This document shows positions 40,432-50,180 of a stretch of DNA of 64,000 nt, one piece after another. The first letter of the stretch is position 1. Each line of letters begins with the position of its first letter. The notes beneath the pieces are model-generated. The model worked only from the letters and a program-made list of their open reading frames with translations. It made no database searches and was not told where the DNA came from. This DNA comes from Moesziomyces globuligerus (lineage: Eukaryota; Basidiomycota; Ustilaginomycetes; Ustilaginales; Ustilaginaceae): assembly GCA_030849465.1 (NCBI GenBank), contig JARVLF010000008.1:434001-498000 (forward strand), read 5' to 3'. The position numbers and the translations under genes are program-made.

Positions 40432-42102
40432 TCAAGTGGTGAGCTTGACCGAGAACGCCTGGTTGGGGCCAGCCTCGTTGTAGTTCTGCTTGGTGATGAA
40501 CGCCTTGGCCTGCGGGTCGCCGAAGACGAGCTTGGCGTAGATCGTACCACCCAGGAAGGGTGCCAAGTCGGTGCGCTCTTTGAACTCGGAGAAGTAGTCT
40601 GGCACGCGCAGCGCGCGCACGTTGCGCGCCTGCAGCGGGTTGGGCTCGGCGAGCACCTGCGCCGCTTCGGTCTGCTCGGTCGCGACAAACTCGGAGAGCG
40701 ACGAGATGGCCTCGATCTGGATCGTCTTGATCTTGGCGGGATGGCCGGTGAAGATGAGGTTCTCCCACAGCTGCGGTCGACGGTCCGCGTCCTCGACGCG
40801 CGAGATCGCGTTGGCGATTGCGAGCGGAAGCGGTACGGCCTGGCTCCAGTCTGTCGTCGCGGTTGGCATCTCGAAGCTGTCGTAGCTCGCCGCGGCATGG
40901 CGTGCGTTGCCGTCTGCGTCGCTGCCGTTGCTCTCGGCGAGCACGGGGCCGGCGCCGAACGGCTCGTCTCCCATGTGCACGTCGGCGGCGCCCGCCACAT
41001 CCTTGAGCAGCTCGGGTCGGAAGAGGGGCTCGAGGAATCGGAAGCGTTCGGGACCAATCTTGAGCTTGAGCCCGCGGAAGTGGACGAGCACCGCCTTGTC
41101 GTCGGTCGAGCCGCCGGGTTGGCCGTCGTCGCCCGTGATGGAGGCGAGGATGGCTTCGTCGATGCCTTCGGCCTGATTGGCTTCGAACGCTCTGCGCCTC
41201 TCCTCGTCCTCGTCGTCATGCTTCTTGGCACCATCGACAAGCACCGCAGCAATGTCAAAGTTGCCCTCCTCGTCCTCGCCGTCTGCGGCGGAGAGCAGAC
41301 CGCCGGCGCCCTTCTTGACGGCGTCGTCGTCGAGCACAAGCCCCTCTTCGACGAGCTGCTTTGCGAGCGAGAACATGGCGCTTCGAAGTGCCGCTTCGTC
41401 GTTCTGGCGCGGCCACGTCGAGGCGGCCTTGCGGGTATATCGGAGCAGCGTCTGGATGGCCTTGACCACGCTCTGGTCGCGACGCAGAAGGTGGGCGAGG
41501 TAGAGGATGCAGTGGCGCGCGCCCACGTCGGTCTTGACGTTGGCGTTGGGCTGCACGACGCACTCTATCACCGGAGTCACGTCGCAGCTTTCGTAGCCGA
41601 GGTCGACGACGCAAGCATTCATGGTGCCGACGCCGTAGCACGAGAGCAGCGGCTTCTCGGCGATGGTGATGGCGGCCGAGTTGAAGTGTTCAAAGAAGAT
41701 CTGGGTGAGGTAGGCGTGGGTGGCGCGCGAGATGGGCAGCGGCAAGCTGACGAGCACGTTTGAGTCGTTGTGCGAGCGACGGATGGGCAAGAGGTGGAAG
41801 AGGACGTAGTTCCACAGCGCGATCATCTGCTGCCAGTCACGCACGTAGCCCTTGCGCATGGGCCAGAAGATGGCGACGTCATCGCCCCTACGCTCGGCCT
41901 CGTCGAGGGCCGATCCGACGAGGTACTGCGAGTAGTCGGGAGGAGATGCGCTCGAGGAGCTCGACGCGGTGGATCGTGCGAGGCCGACGCGGGCTGTTAA
42001 CGAGATGGATGGACGCTTGAGGATTTCGTGGATGCCATAGCCGGCTGTGATGGTGTGCGAGCCGGTGACGATGATCACTGTCCTCGCTTCTCGAGCGCTC
42101 AT
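40432..42102 (-). CDS. ARP9: Actin-related protein, ARP9-like (SWI/SNF-RSC subunit)
   Basis: The intronless 556-aa protein has an actin fold with degenerate nucleotide-binding motifs. It starts REARTVIIVTGSHTITAGYG in place of actin's phosphate loop 1, and NACVVDLGYESCDVTPVIE is the phosphate-2 loop. A long acidic/polar insert occupies about 250-420, and the C-terminus VPDYFSEFKERTDLAPFLGG ... FITKQNYNEAGP mimics actin's last subdomain (the region of WISKQEYDESGP). These features fit the divergent nuclear ARPs of fungal SWI/SNF and RSC remodellers, Arp9-like in particular; ARP8 of INO80 is the main alternative. ATP binding is probably weak. The gene is divergent from prohibitin 2 across 566 bp. 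Confidence 0.72.
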   Translation of the reverse strand: MSAREARTVIIVTGSHTITAGYGIHEILKRPSISLTARVGLARSTASSSSSASPPDYSQYLVGSALDEAERRGDDVAIFWPMRKGYVRDWQQMIALWNYVLFHLLPIRRSHNDSNVLVSLPLPISRATHAYLTQIFFEHFNSAAITIAEKPLLSCYGVGTMNACVVDLGYESCDVTPVIECVVQPNANVKTDVGARHCILYLAHLLRRDQSVVKAIQTLLRYTRKAASTWPRQNDEAALRSAMFSLAKQLVEEGLVLDDDAVKKGAGGLLSAADGEDEEGNFDIAAVLVDGAKKHDDEDEERRRAFEANQAEGIDEAILASITGDDGQPGGSTDDKAVLVHFRGLKLKIGPERFRFLEPLFRPELLKDVAGAADVHMGDEPFGAGPVLAESNGSDADGNARHAAASYDSFEMPTATTDWSQAVPLPLAIANAISRVEDADRRPQLWENLIFTGHPAKIKTIQIEAISSLSEFVATEQTEAAQVLAEPNPLQARNVRALRVPDYFSEFKERTDLAPFLGGTIYAKLVFGDPQAKAFITKQNYNEAGPNQAFSVKLTT

Positions 42103-42668
42103 GGCTGCCGGCGAGGGTACGAGGGTTAGGGTCTGTTTGCTGAGCGAGCAGGAGTAGGTTGCGGATGTGGAGCTGTTGCATGCGGGTTGCTGAGGATGGC
42201 GAGCGCGAGAGTGCCTGTGCTCCGACTCGCGTTGGCGACCCTTTCTTCGCGTCGAGCCTCTCGCACGGTAAAATGGTGATCGGACCCTTTGACGCTGTTA
42301 CGCTTTTCGCCCACTCGTGGTGCGGCGCAGTGTGCTTCAGTAAGTCGAGAAGGCTTCGCGGCTGAGCCAATCCGCGATGGACGGCACACGGCTCCACTGC
42401 ACGCTTGGGTCAAGCCGCTTGGGTCAAGCCGCTTGGGTCAACCCACTTGGGTCAAGCCGCGAGAATTTCTGGGCCGTAAGCCGTGCGCGGCCCAACAGCA
42501 TCTCAAGCTCCATCGCATCTCCACTCTTTCGACACCATCGCTCTTGGGCTGCATTTCTTGCGATACATCCTCCCAACCCATCTTCGGCGCGTGTCCAGCG
42601 CAGCAGCTCTCGAGCCTCCCGACTCCAATTCAGCCCGCCGCAGTGGATCTCCACCTGACGACAGCATC
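42103..42668. other. Divergent promoter region ARP9/PHB2 with tandem repeat
   Basis: This 566-bp spacer between two start codons includes four 14-bp tandem units at 42402-42457. No gene is seen. Confidence 0.6.
42402..42457 (+). repeat. Four tandem 14-bp units, CGCTTGGGTCAAGC
   Basis: Units one and two are identical; unit three ends AACC and unit four begins CACT. The unit contains GCTTG...CAAGC, a short inverted repeat, so each copy can form an imperfect dyad. It lies ~210 bp upstream of the PHB2 start codon. Confidence 0.9.
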
Positions 42669-43667
42669 ATGAACCGCGGACCAAGTGGCCCACAGAACAT
42701 CTTCCGCACGCTCGAGCGTTTGCGACAGCAAGCTCAGCAGGCATCGCAGCAATTCAACAATGCAGGCAAGTCAGGAGGAAGCACCGGCGGCTCGGGAGGC
42801 AGCAGCGGCGGTGGAGGACGTGGAGGCCCCCCCAACCTCGCCAACATCCTCGGCGGCTCGGCGGGTATCGTTGCGCTCGTCGCGCTCGGTTTCGGCATCA
42901 ACATGTCGCTCTTCAACGTCGACGGTGGTCACCGTGCCATCAAGTACTCGCGCTTGTCAGGTATCAAGGACACCATCTTCAACGAAGGTACCCACTTCAT
43001 GATCCCGTGGTTCGAAAAGCCCATCGACTACGACGTCCGCGCCAAGCCTCGCAGCATCGCCTCCCTCACCGGAACCAAGGATCTCCAGATGGTCTCGCTC
43101 ACCTGCCGTGTCCTCTCCCGTCCACGTGTCGATGCGCTCCCCACCATCTTCCGCGAGCTCGGCGTCGACTACGACGAGCGCGTGCTGCCTTCCATCGTCA
43201 ATGAGGTGCTCAAGTCCGTCGTCGCCCAGTTCAACGCCTCCCAGCTCATCACCCAGCGAGAGATGGTCTCGAGGCTCGTGCGCGACAACCTCACCGCACG
43301 CGCACAGCGCTTCAACCTCGTCCTCGACGACGTCTCCATCACCCACGTCTCCTTCTCGCCCGAGTTCACCCACGCCGTCGAGGCCAAGCAGATCGCTCAG
43401 CAGGCCGCCCTGCGCGCCGCCTTCCTCGTCGACCAGGCCATCCAGGAGAAGGCCTCCATCATCGTCAAGGCACAGGGTGAGGCCAAGTCCGCCGAACTCA
43501 TCGGCGAGGCCGTCAAGAAGAACAAGGGCTTCCTCAAGCTCCGTAAGCTCGAGGCGGCGCGTGACATCGCCACCATCCTCTCCCAGGCCGGCACCAACAA
43601 CAAGGTGCTGCTCGACGCCGACACGCTCCTGCTCAACGTCGCCAACGAGGATCCCAACCACTCTTAG
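42669..43667 (+). CDS. PHB2: Prohibitin 2
   Basis: The 332-aa protein has a Gly/Ser-rich N-terminal extension, a single membrane segment (about 60-76, GGSAGIVALVALGFGIN) and then the SPFH/band 7 domain. Diagnostic PHB2 sequences include FNVDGGHRAIKYSRLSGI, GTHFMIPWFEKPIDYDVRA, VLPSIVNEVLKSVVAQFNAS and the C-terminal coiled coil (EAKQIAQQAALRAAFLVDQA). PHB1 and PHB2 form ring assemblies in the mitochondrial inner membrane that scaffold proteases and lipids and protect respiratory subunits. The ATG at 42669 was chosen as the first Met next to the typical N-terminus; the frame is open upstream to 42483 but without family sequence. The gene is intronless. Confidence 0.95.
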   Translation: MNRGPSGPQNIFRTLERLRQQAQQASQQFNNAGKSGGSTGGSGGSSGGGGRGGPPNLANILGGSAGIVALVALGFGINMSLFNVDGGHRAIKYSRLSGIKDTIFNEGTHFMIPWFEKPIDYDVRAKPRSIASLTGTKDLQMVSLTCRVLSRPRVDALPTIFRELGVDYDERVLPSIVNEVLKSVVAQFNASQLITQREMVSRLVRDNLTARAQRFNLVLDDVSITHVSFSPEFTHAVEAKQIAQQAALRAAFLVDQAIQEKASIIVKAQGEAKSAELIGEAVKKNKGFLKLRKLEAARDIATILSQAGTNNKVLLDADTLLLNVANEDPNHS

Positions 43668-44331
43668 TCGCCTGCATACCCAACCGCCCTCGGCTCTTGG
43701 TTCCCCCCAAGTGTGTTGCATGCGCTGGAGCTCGTTTTGTTTGTATTCTATGCCTGTTCACCAGCGTGCCCTTGCATCGTTCCGCTCCCGTCCAATCCCA
43801 ACACATCGCTCATCACCTCCGCGCGTGTCTCCTTTGCCGTCTGGGAACAACGCAGCGTGGCCTGCCTTTTTCCGCACACGCCCGCAAGTGGTGCTTTGGC
43901 GCGCACCCAACGAACCTCCAGCGCAGACAGTCTCACCATTTTATCCATGTTGATCTCATCAACAGCCCTTACACGCGAACACGCACACAAGGTGTATCCG
44001 ACAACAAAGGGGAACGACCGCTCTGTGCGAGACGGCCGCTCTGCCTTCAACGGCAATTTTGTAAATTTTGGTGGGAGATGAGTAGGTCACAAGATTAGCT
44101 CCCCTCATCCCAAGTCGCTTCCTCGTCGCCACCATGACGGTGGACGGGCGAGGCTTCGAATGGAACTGGGTGTAAGCGTGCGTAAGTGCTTTGTGGGATG
44201 CAAGCAACCTAGAAAGATTCATCGAGCCCGGTCGAGTAGACGAAGACGCCACCCTCATCGTCGGCCACGCTCTAGGAGGGCGGGCGACGACAGAGGCGGC
44301 GGCGCTTCACGTCCAAGACATGGTGAGCCGC
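43668..44331. other. Convergent 3' intergenic region PHB2/uL1
   Basis: This 664-bp gap separates the stop codons of convergent genes. No convincing gene or RNA is present. Confidence 0.55.
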
Positions 44332-45116
44332 TTAGAAGAGACGGTAGACCTTGCCCATGGTGGACTTGACGTGAAGCGACTTGATGTTCTGCCACTGCTT
44401 CTTGAGGAGCGAGATGAGGAAGTTGATGGCAAGCATGACGTTGGCGAGGAGCTGGTCGTCGGTCATCTGGACGTGGCCGATGGCGACGCCGAGGCAGAGG
44501 ACCTTCTTGAGCTGGAACTTGATGGTGCTCTTGACCTCGGTGACCTTCTTCTCGAGGTCGTCGTTGTGCGAGACGGGGGTGGGGAACTTGCCGGCCTTGG
44601 AGAGACCGGGGCCCAACAGACGAGGGATCTGCTTGATGAGGGCCTCGGAGGCGAGGAAGGCGTCGTACTTCTTGGCGAGCTTCTTGACGAGCTTCTTGTT
44701 CTTGTTGAGCTTCTTCAAGTCCTCGACGGTCATGAACTCGAGGTTGATGAGCTTGGCACGGTCGACGTCGGCGGCGTCGGCCAGAATGCACATGCTCATG
44801 CGGGGACGGGGAACATGGGGAAGCTTGACGGTACCCGAGAAACGCTTGTCACGCTGGGGGTCGTAGTTCTTGAGGCCGATCTGGAGCTCGACGGTCTCGT
44901 TGAAGTTTCGGCGCTTGTCCTCCGAAGCCTTGATCAGCTCCTTGAGGGTGTTACGCACGCTGGACACCTGGATCTTGCTCACTGCGAGATGGAACGACGA
45001 TGACAAGGGATTGCATCAAAGAGAGGTCAGCTCTCAGTCCTTTGCTGCATCGTAGCGAATGTCGAGCATCATCCTAGGCGTGGATGCGACGGCGATTGAG
45101 GCATGTGCTACTTACT
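44332..45116 (-). CDS. RPL1: 60S ribosomal protein uL1 (RPL10A/RPL1), start codon split by an intron
   Basis: The main exon (44981-44332) encodes [19 protein letters not shown] to ...[19 protein letters not shown], matching uL1 along its length, including the block [20 protein letters not shown]. Its first two bases, TG, follow an acceptor (CGCAG). The only good upstream donor is AGAGTAAGT at ~45116-45110, whose last exon base A (45116) completes ATG. The product is 216 aa, the usual size. The intron is 134 bp (44982-45115). Without splicing, an in-frame ATG at 45006 would add ten atypical residues ([10 protein letters not shown]). uL1 forms the mobile L1 stalk at the ribosomal E site. The gene is divergent from the NUP50-like gene. 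Confidence 0.93.
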
Positions 45117-45669
45117 CTTGACGTTGTCTTTGATGGGACTGGTAAGGTGAGAAGGAGGAGCTGGGCGGGTTACCTCCGTCCAAGGCCCGCCGCTCTCTGC
45201 CTGCCTCTTTGCAATTCTGGCGCGCTCGCCTGGCCTGCGCAGGAAATTTCCTCACTCCTGGCGGACCACGGTCTTGGAACGGCGGATCCGAAAAAACTTG
45301 CTGCGGCAATACTGCGATGCTTCCAAGTCTCGCACGAGTAACAGGAAAAATGTCGAACCACAGCAAAGACACAGCCATTTGATATGTTGAAGCGACATCG
45401 GTGATGTACAACATCGAAGCAGATGAAATCGGGGTGGGCCTGTCTCGGATGGGAAGATTTCGAGCTCATCAGAGCACAGAGACGGGGCGCAGAAGCGATG
45501 TCGACCGTGCGGCCTCGTCGACGAAATCACTTTGGCCCGGCCACTCTTGAAGCTGCCGCCTCGACATCATCATTCGACTCCGCCGCGCCATCCTCGAGAG
45601 TCTCGCTATCTTTGTTCCCATCGACCTAGCCTACGGACCTAGCCCACGAGCCTGAGCTCAACATCAACC
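45117..45669. other. Divergent promoter region uL1/NUP50-like
   Basis: This 553-bp spacer includes the uL1 5' UTR and both promoters. No other feature is recognised. Confidence 0.55.
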
Positions 45670-47790
45670 ATGAAGCGTCAAGCGGAGAAGCAAATGCGCA
45701 GAGAGGACGGCGACGAAGGATCCGACGACGACTCGCCGTCTTCTCAGACATCCATGCCAGCTACCCCGGCGGCAGGACGAGTCATTCGCGGTCTTCCCAA
45801 GCGTAAGGGAACTCCTGGAACTCCAGGAGCTCCCGTGGCCGGCGCTTCTCCTTTCGGCGCTGCCCCATCCTCGTCTCCCTTCGGCGCCCCCGCTGGCTCC
45901 AACCCCTTCGCAAGCCTGGGTGGAGGCTCCGGCTTCGGCCAGGCGGCTCCCTCGTCGAACGCGGCTCCAGCTACATCGGCACCAGCGCCAACATTCAGCT
46001 TTGGAGCATCTACCAGCTCGAACGCCGCCGCCACCACCGCCGCACAACCACCAGCAAAGGCTAATCCATTCGGCGGCTTCTCTGGCTTCGGCGCGGCCAA
46101 GCCCGCCGCCGCCCCCGCAAGTGCATCGCCTGCGACTCCAACGCCGACTTCAGCGCCAAGCTTCTCATTCTCATCGTCCGCCGCCTCCTCTTCCGCCTCC
46201 CCTTCATCACCGGCGGCTCCCGCCTCGACCGCGCCTACCAAGACTTCGAGCTTCGTTGCCGGCATCGTCAGCGGGTCGTCCTCGTCTCCTGCTGCCTCAT
46301 CATCAACCCCATCTGCCAATGGCGCTTCTGCCTCCGACTCGTCTACCGCCAAGCAGAAGCTCCGAGCTCTTCGCGGTCTGAATCTCTCTTTCCAGACGAC
46401 TCTGGCCCTAAAGATCAAAGAGCAACTGGACGCCGATCCCTTCGCTGACCTTACTGGCCTCGTCGACTCTTTCAAGGCCCAGTACCGAAAGCATCGGGAT
46501 GCTGCGGACAAGCAGCCTTCCTCGAGCCTATCAGCTGGCGCTGCTTCATTCCAACCATCTAGCAATGGCTCTTCTTCGACTGCAGCTGCACCCTCACCTT
46601 CCTCTGCTTCCTCGTCCTCCCTGCCCACCTTCAGTTTCGGCAAGCCCGCAGAACCACCGAAACCGACGACTTCGGCTCCCGCTCCTGCTAGCACGCCTTC
46701 ATTCTCTTTCGGCTCGAGCAGCGCCGCCACCAAGCCCGCTACCGCCGGCTTCTCCTTCTCGCCATTGTCGTCTTCGACCGCCCCCAAGCCGTCGGGTAGC
46801 GCACCTTCGGCATTCTCCTTCGGATCCTCGCTTTCATCGACCAAGCCGGCAGCCGTAGCGGTAAAGGATGACGATGATGGCGACGAAGACGCCCAAGATG
46901 ATGACGACAATGAGCGAGATGACGAAGAAGAGGAAGATCAGGACGAAGACGACGACGATGACGACGAAGATGAGGAGGACGAGATTGATCTTGACGAGGA
47001 AGATGACGACGAAGACGGCGGCGAGGAGGATGAGGACGATGACGACGACGAAGTGGTCGAGACCGGATCTAAATTGGCGAATACTCCAGCATCAGCTTCC
47101 AGCGTCAAGCCGCCCTCGTTCTCCCTCCCGACGGGCGGATTCTCGTTCGGCGGCAAGCCGCTCAGCGCGGCGTCATCGGAGGAGGACAAGGGCAAGGCAG
47201 ATGCGGTACGTAAGATGCCTGGCGCACCAAAGCTTGACCTCCCCACTGGCTCCGGCGGCTTCTCGTTCGGCGGCAAGCCCGTCGATTTCGGCAGCAGCAG
47301 CAAGCCCAAGGAGTCGGCGCCTCCTGCGACATCTGCAGCGCCTTCCTTCTCGTTTGGCAAAGCTGCAGATCCCTCGGCTTCCACGGCTCCAGCTTCCAAG
47401 GCCGCGCCTACCTTTTCGTTCGGTAGTGCTATCTCATCAAGTTCGGGCAAGGAGTCTGCCCCCGCATTTGGCGGATTTGGATCTTCGTCCACGACCTCCT
47501 CGACAGCTTCGTCGACGAGCACACCCGCGTTCTCGTTCGGCGCAGCGGCAGGTAGCAAGCCATCGGGCGGTGCATTCGGATCGTCGACGTTCGGCTCTTC
47601 ACCCTCGACGAGTGCAGCACCCACATTCTCGTTCGGCGCCTCGTCTTCACCAGGCAGCTCGAGCAACTTTGCCAACCTCTCGGCCACCACCGCCTCCAAA
47701 CCAGGCGCCTTCTCCTTTGGCTCCCAGGCGATCAAGTTTGGCGACGCCAACAACGACGCCTCGAAGAACAAGGACGAGAAGGACAAGTAA
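45670..47790 (+). CDS. FG-repeat nucleoporin, NUP50/NUP2-like, without a Ran-binding domain
   Basis: The 706-aa protein begins MKRQAEKQMRREDGDEGSDD, resembling the importin-alpha-binding N-terminus of Nup50/Nup2. It then carries about a dozen FSFG and related FG repeats in Ser/Ala/Pro-rich sequence. A folded-looking helical segment at about 225-275 (LRALRGLNLSFQTTLALKIK ... SFKAQYRKHRD) matches the short conserved region that precedes the FG area in fungal Nup2-type proteins. A strongly acidic block (about 400-460) divides the repeats. Nup2/Nup50 usually ends with a Ran-binding domain; here the frame stops after KFGDANNDASKNKDEKDK, and only 155 bp remain before the convergent WDR68-like gene. 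Role: cargo release and importin-alpha recycling at the nuclear basket. It is intronless. Confidence 0.82.
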   Translation: MKRQAEKQMRREDGDEGSDDDSPSSQTSMPATPAAGRVIRGLPKRKGTPGTPGAPVAGASPFGAAPSSSPFGAPAGSNPFASLGGGSGFGQAAPSSNAAPATSAPAPTFSFGASTSSNAAATTAAQPPAKANPFGGFSGFGAAKPAAAPASASPATPTPTSAPSFSFSSSAASSSASPSSPAAPASTAPTKTSSFVAGIVSGSSSSPAASSSTPSANGASASDSSTAKQKLRALRGLNLSFQTTLALKIKEQLDADPFADLTGLVDSFKAQYRKHRDAADKQPSSSLSAGAASFQPSSNGSSSTAAAPSPSSASSSSLPTFSFGKPAEPPKPTTSAPAPASTPSFSFGSSSAATKPATAGFSFSPLSSSTAPKPSGSAPSAFSFGSSLSSTKPAAVAVKDDDDGDEDAQDDDDNERDDEEEEDQDEDDDDDDEDEEDEIDLDEEDDDEDGGEEDEDDDDDEVVETGSKLANTPASASSVKPPSFSLPTGGFSFGGKPLSAASSEEDKGKADAVRKMPGAPKLDLPTGSGGFSFGGKPVDFGSSSKPKESAPPATSAAPSFSFGKAADPSASTAPASKAAPTFSFGSAISSSSGKESAPAFGGFGSSSTTSSTASSTSTPAFSFGAAAGSKPSGGAFGSSTFGSSPSTSAAPTFSFGASSSPGSSSNFANLSATTASKPGAFSFGSQAIKFGDANNDASKNKDEKDK

Positions 47791-47945
47791 GGGGTGCCAC
47801 AACTTTCAATCTCACGTCGACTTTCAACTCGCGACGGTCGTCCTGGGGAGATAATGTAGTTTCTTATGCTGCCATGAGACCGGACTGGCCGTGCGTGGCA
47901 TTGGGGGGTATGAGAAATGAGTGCAAGCTGCGTCGTTTGGCGAGA

Positions 47946-49715
47946 TCAGACCTTGAGGGCACGGACCGAGTTCCCCGCTGCAAGAGCGATCCAGTCCGAG
48001 TCGTGAGGTGCAAATCCAGAAGAGGAGCCGCCACCGCTGCCGGCGGTGAACTCGTTCCACTCTTGCACGACGCTCTTGCTGCCACTGGAGCCAGCTCCAG
48101 CTCCGAACCCTCCGACGCCAGGAGGGAGGCCGCCACCACCGGCGCGGAGCCAGGAGACATTGTTGACCATCTCCTGATTCGGCGTCGTGTAAGCGAGGAA
48201 GGGGATCTCTGCGCCGATGCCGATGCTTCCTGCAAGACTCGCGGTGGGCGCAGGACTGACGGTGCCGCCGAAGGAAGAAGTCGAGTGCGAGTAGCCGATC
48301 GAGCCGGGCGCAGGTGATGGTGCATGGCCGTTTCTGCTGCGCCTGCCCTGCGCCGATGCTGTGCGCAGCGTGGTCGACGCCAGGTCGTACACAAGCACCT
48401 GCGCATCGTCGGCAGCCGAGCAGACCATGCCTTTGCTAGGACCGAGCACACCGGCGCCGACCGACGGCGGCCCCCACGCAATGGCATTGACTGCCGCCGA
48501 GTGGCCGCGCAGCTCGAGGATGGGCGATCCGGGCGCGCGGACGTCCAAGATCTGGACGGAATCGGACTCGAGATGGAAGGTGGCGAGGTAGTTGGCATCC
48601 CACGGGTTGAAGGCGATGCGAAGGAGAGGAGCGGCAGGCACGCTGCGTGTGGATGTTGCTCTGGACGATGTGGACATGCTTGTGCCCGGACGCGATTCGG
48701 TGGCGCCGGGCGCGGTGCCGGTTTCGTAGATGATGGTCGAGTGTTCCAAGCTGCGGAGGTCGAAGACGCGTACGCTTCCGTCGGCACCTACGCTGGCAAA
48801 GACATCGGCGGAACCGGGGCACCAATCGACGTCGTAGACTTCGCGGTCATGCGCAATGAGCTGGGTCAAGGCGGTGCGCGTGGGAAGATCCCAGATGGTG
48901 CAAGTTGTGTCGATGCTGGACGTGACAACGAGGTTGGGAGAAGGCGTGTTCCACGAGAAGGAGGTGAGCGGAGCTGGCGGGCTCTTGGTGTTCTTGGAGT
49001 GCGCCAAGACGCTCTTCTCGCGAAGAGCAAAGGGCAATTGCGATGTGTCTCCTTTCGATGCACCGGCAGTATTGCCACCGACGTAGCCGGCTTGGTAGGG
49101 GTCGGCGTATTCGTTGCGATGGATCTCCCATATGCGCAAGCAATCTGCTGTGCTTGCGAGCAGCTCCCTATCTGGATAGTGATCAGGGCCTTCGGCGCCT
49201 TCGGACGAGAGGGAGGAGCGCACCTTGGCACCCCAGCTGCCGCGCTTTGCCAGCTTGGTGGTGGGGGAAGCGTAGCCTCGGTCGCCCGAGCCAGACTCTG
49301 TGTCGAGCGAGGCATCTCTTCTTTCGCTGGAAGAGCCATCGAAGAGGGTGGAGGGCTGGAAGCCGAGTTTTGTGGGCGGATATGGATGGGAAGCGTCGGC
49401 CAAGAGGGTGAGGGAGGAAGAGTCGCGTGGATGAAAGCCGAGGATCTGGATGCGGTTGGTATATTGCTCGACGAAGGAGCCCACGGCTATTCTGGCGCTA
49501 TCTGGAGGACCTGGTGTGCTTGAGGCAGGCGGACCTGCGAACTCGTCATGGCGTCCCAGGGGCGATGGGGAAGGAGGGACGTATCTTGCGGAGCCGGATG
49601 GATTGCGCAGATGCTGTGGGGAGGAAGAGGAGGAGGAGGAAGAAGCGGACGGATGATTCGACCATGCCAGCGCAAAGACAGGCCAAGGCGCCTTGTATTC
49701 GGCTGTCGGAGGCAT
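47946..49715 (-). CDS. WD40-repeat protein, WDR68/DCAF7 (AN11) family
   Basis: The intronless 589-aa protein begins [17 protein letters not shown], the family's characteristic YxAPWPVYAMAWS start. It has WD repeats with recognisable cores: LRIWEIH (about 193), [20 protein letters not shown] (about 270), [20 protein letters not shown] followed by [12 protein letters not shown] (about 300), [20 protein letters not shown] followed by VQILDVR (about 350), and a final [15 protein letters not shown]. Family members (WDR68/HAN11/TTG1) are scaffolds for DYRK/HIPK kinases, and in plants and animals for transcription factors. Inserts rich in Ser and Gly make it longer than the ~340-aa animal protein. 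The start ATG is at the family N-terminus, which supports it. Confidence 0.85.
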   Translation of the reverse strand: MPPTAEYKAPWPVFALAWSNHPSASSSSSSSSPQHLRNPSGSARYVPPSPSPLGRHDEFAGPPASSTPGPPDSARIAVGSFVEQYTNRIQILGFHPRDSSSLTLLADASHPYPPTKLGFQPSTLFDGSSSERRDASLDTESGSGDRGYASPTTKLAKRGSWGAKVRSSLSSEGAEGPDHYPDRELLASTADCLRIWEIHRNEYADPYQAGYVGGNTAGASKGDTSQLPFALREKSVLAHSKNTKSPPAPLTSFSWNTPSPNLVVTSSIDTTCTIWDLPTRTALTQLIAHDREVYDVDWCPGSADVFASVGADGSVRVFDLRSLEHSTIIYETGTAPGATESRPGTSMSTSSRATSTRSVPAAPLLRIAFNPWDANYLATFHLESDSVQILDVRAPGSPILELRGHSAAVNAIAWGPPSVGAGVLGPSKGMVCSAADDAQVLVYDLASTTLRTASAQGRRSRNGHAPSPAPGSIGYSHSTSSFGGTVSPAPTASLAGSIGIGAEIPFLAYTTPNQEMVNNVSWLRAGGGGLPPGVGGFGAGAGSSGSKSVVQEWNEFTAGSGGGSSSGFAPHDSDWIALAAGNSVRALKV

Positions 49716-50180
49716 GCCGATGGCGGTGAGCGCGGCCGCGTGCCAGACGAAGCTGTCGGAGCGATGGAGGCGTCACAGCAAGACCGACAATCGACCGCGA
49801 AGGAGGCGGCGGACGTTCCGAAAGGATGCGAGTCCAAGCTGCTGATGCGCGGCGAGCAATCCGACGGGGCTCGAGTGCGTCGTGATGTGATTGGCAAGCG
49901 GCGAAGAGGATCGTTGTGACGAGTTAGGTGGTCAGCAGATGGCTATCGGCCACCGGGACCTTTCTACGCGTGTTGGTCTCGTGAAGGCGTCTCGACACTC
50001 GAACCCGCACGGACGTGAGATCGCGATTTTGCAGCTGGAGCCGGCGCTCTCGCCCTCGAGCTCGAGCTCGGAAGTTGGAGCGAATTCCGAAGAAAGCGGC
50101 CGGTTTTCGAAAGACTTGTTCTGTCGCTGCCTTTCCTCCGAGCAAGTAGACCACTTGCTCTCACCCTGGGACCCCAGAAG
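49716..50180. other. Divergent promoter region WDR68-like/MED1-like
   Basis: This 465-bp spacer includes a short alternating CGAGCT tract at ~50050-50070. No gene is seen. Confidence 0.5.
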
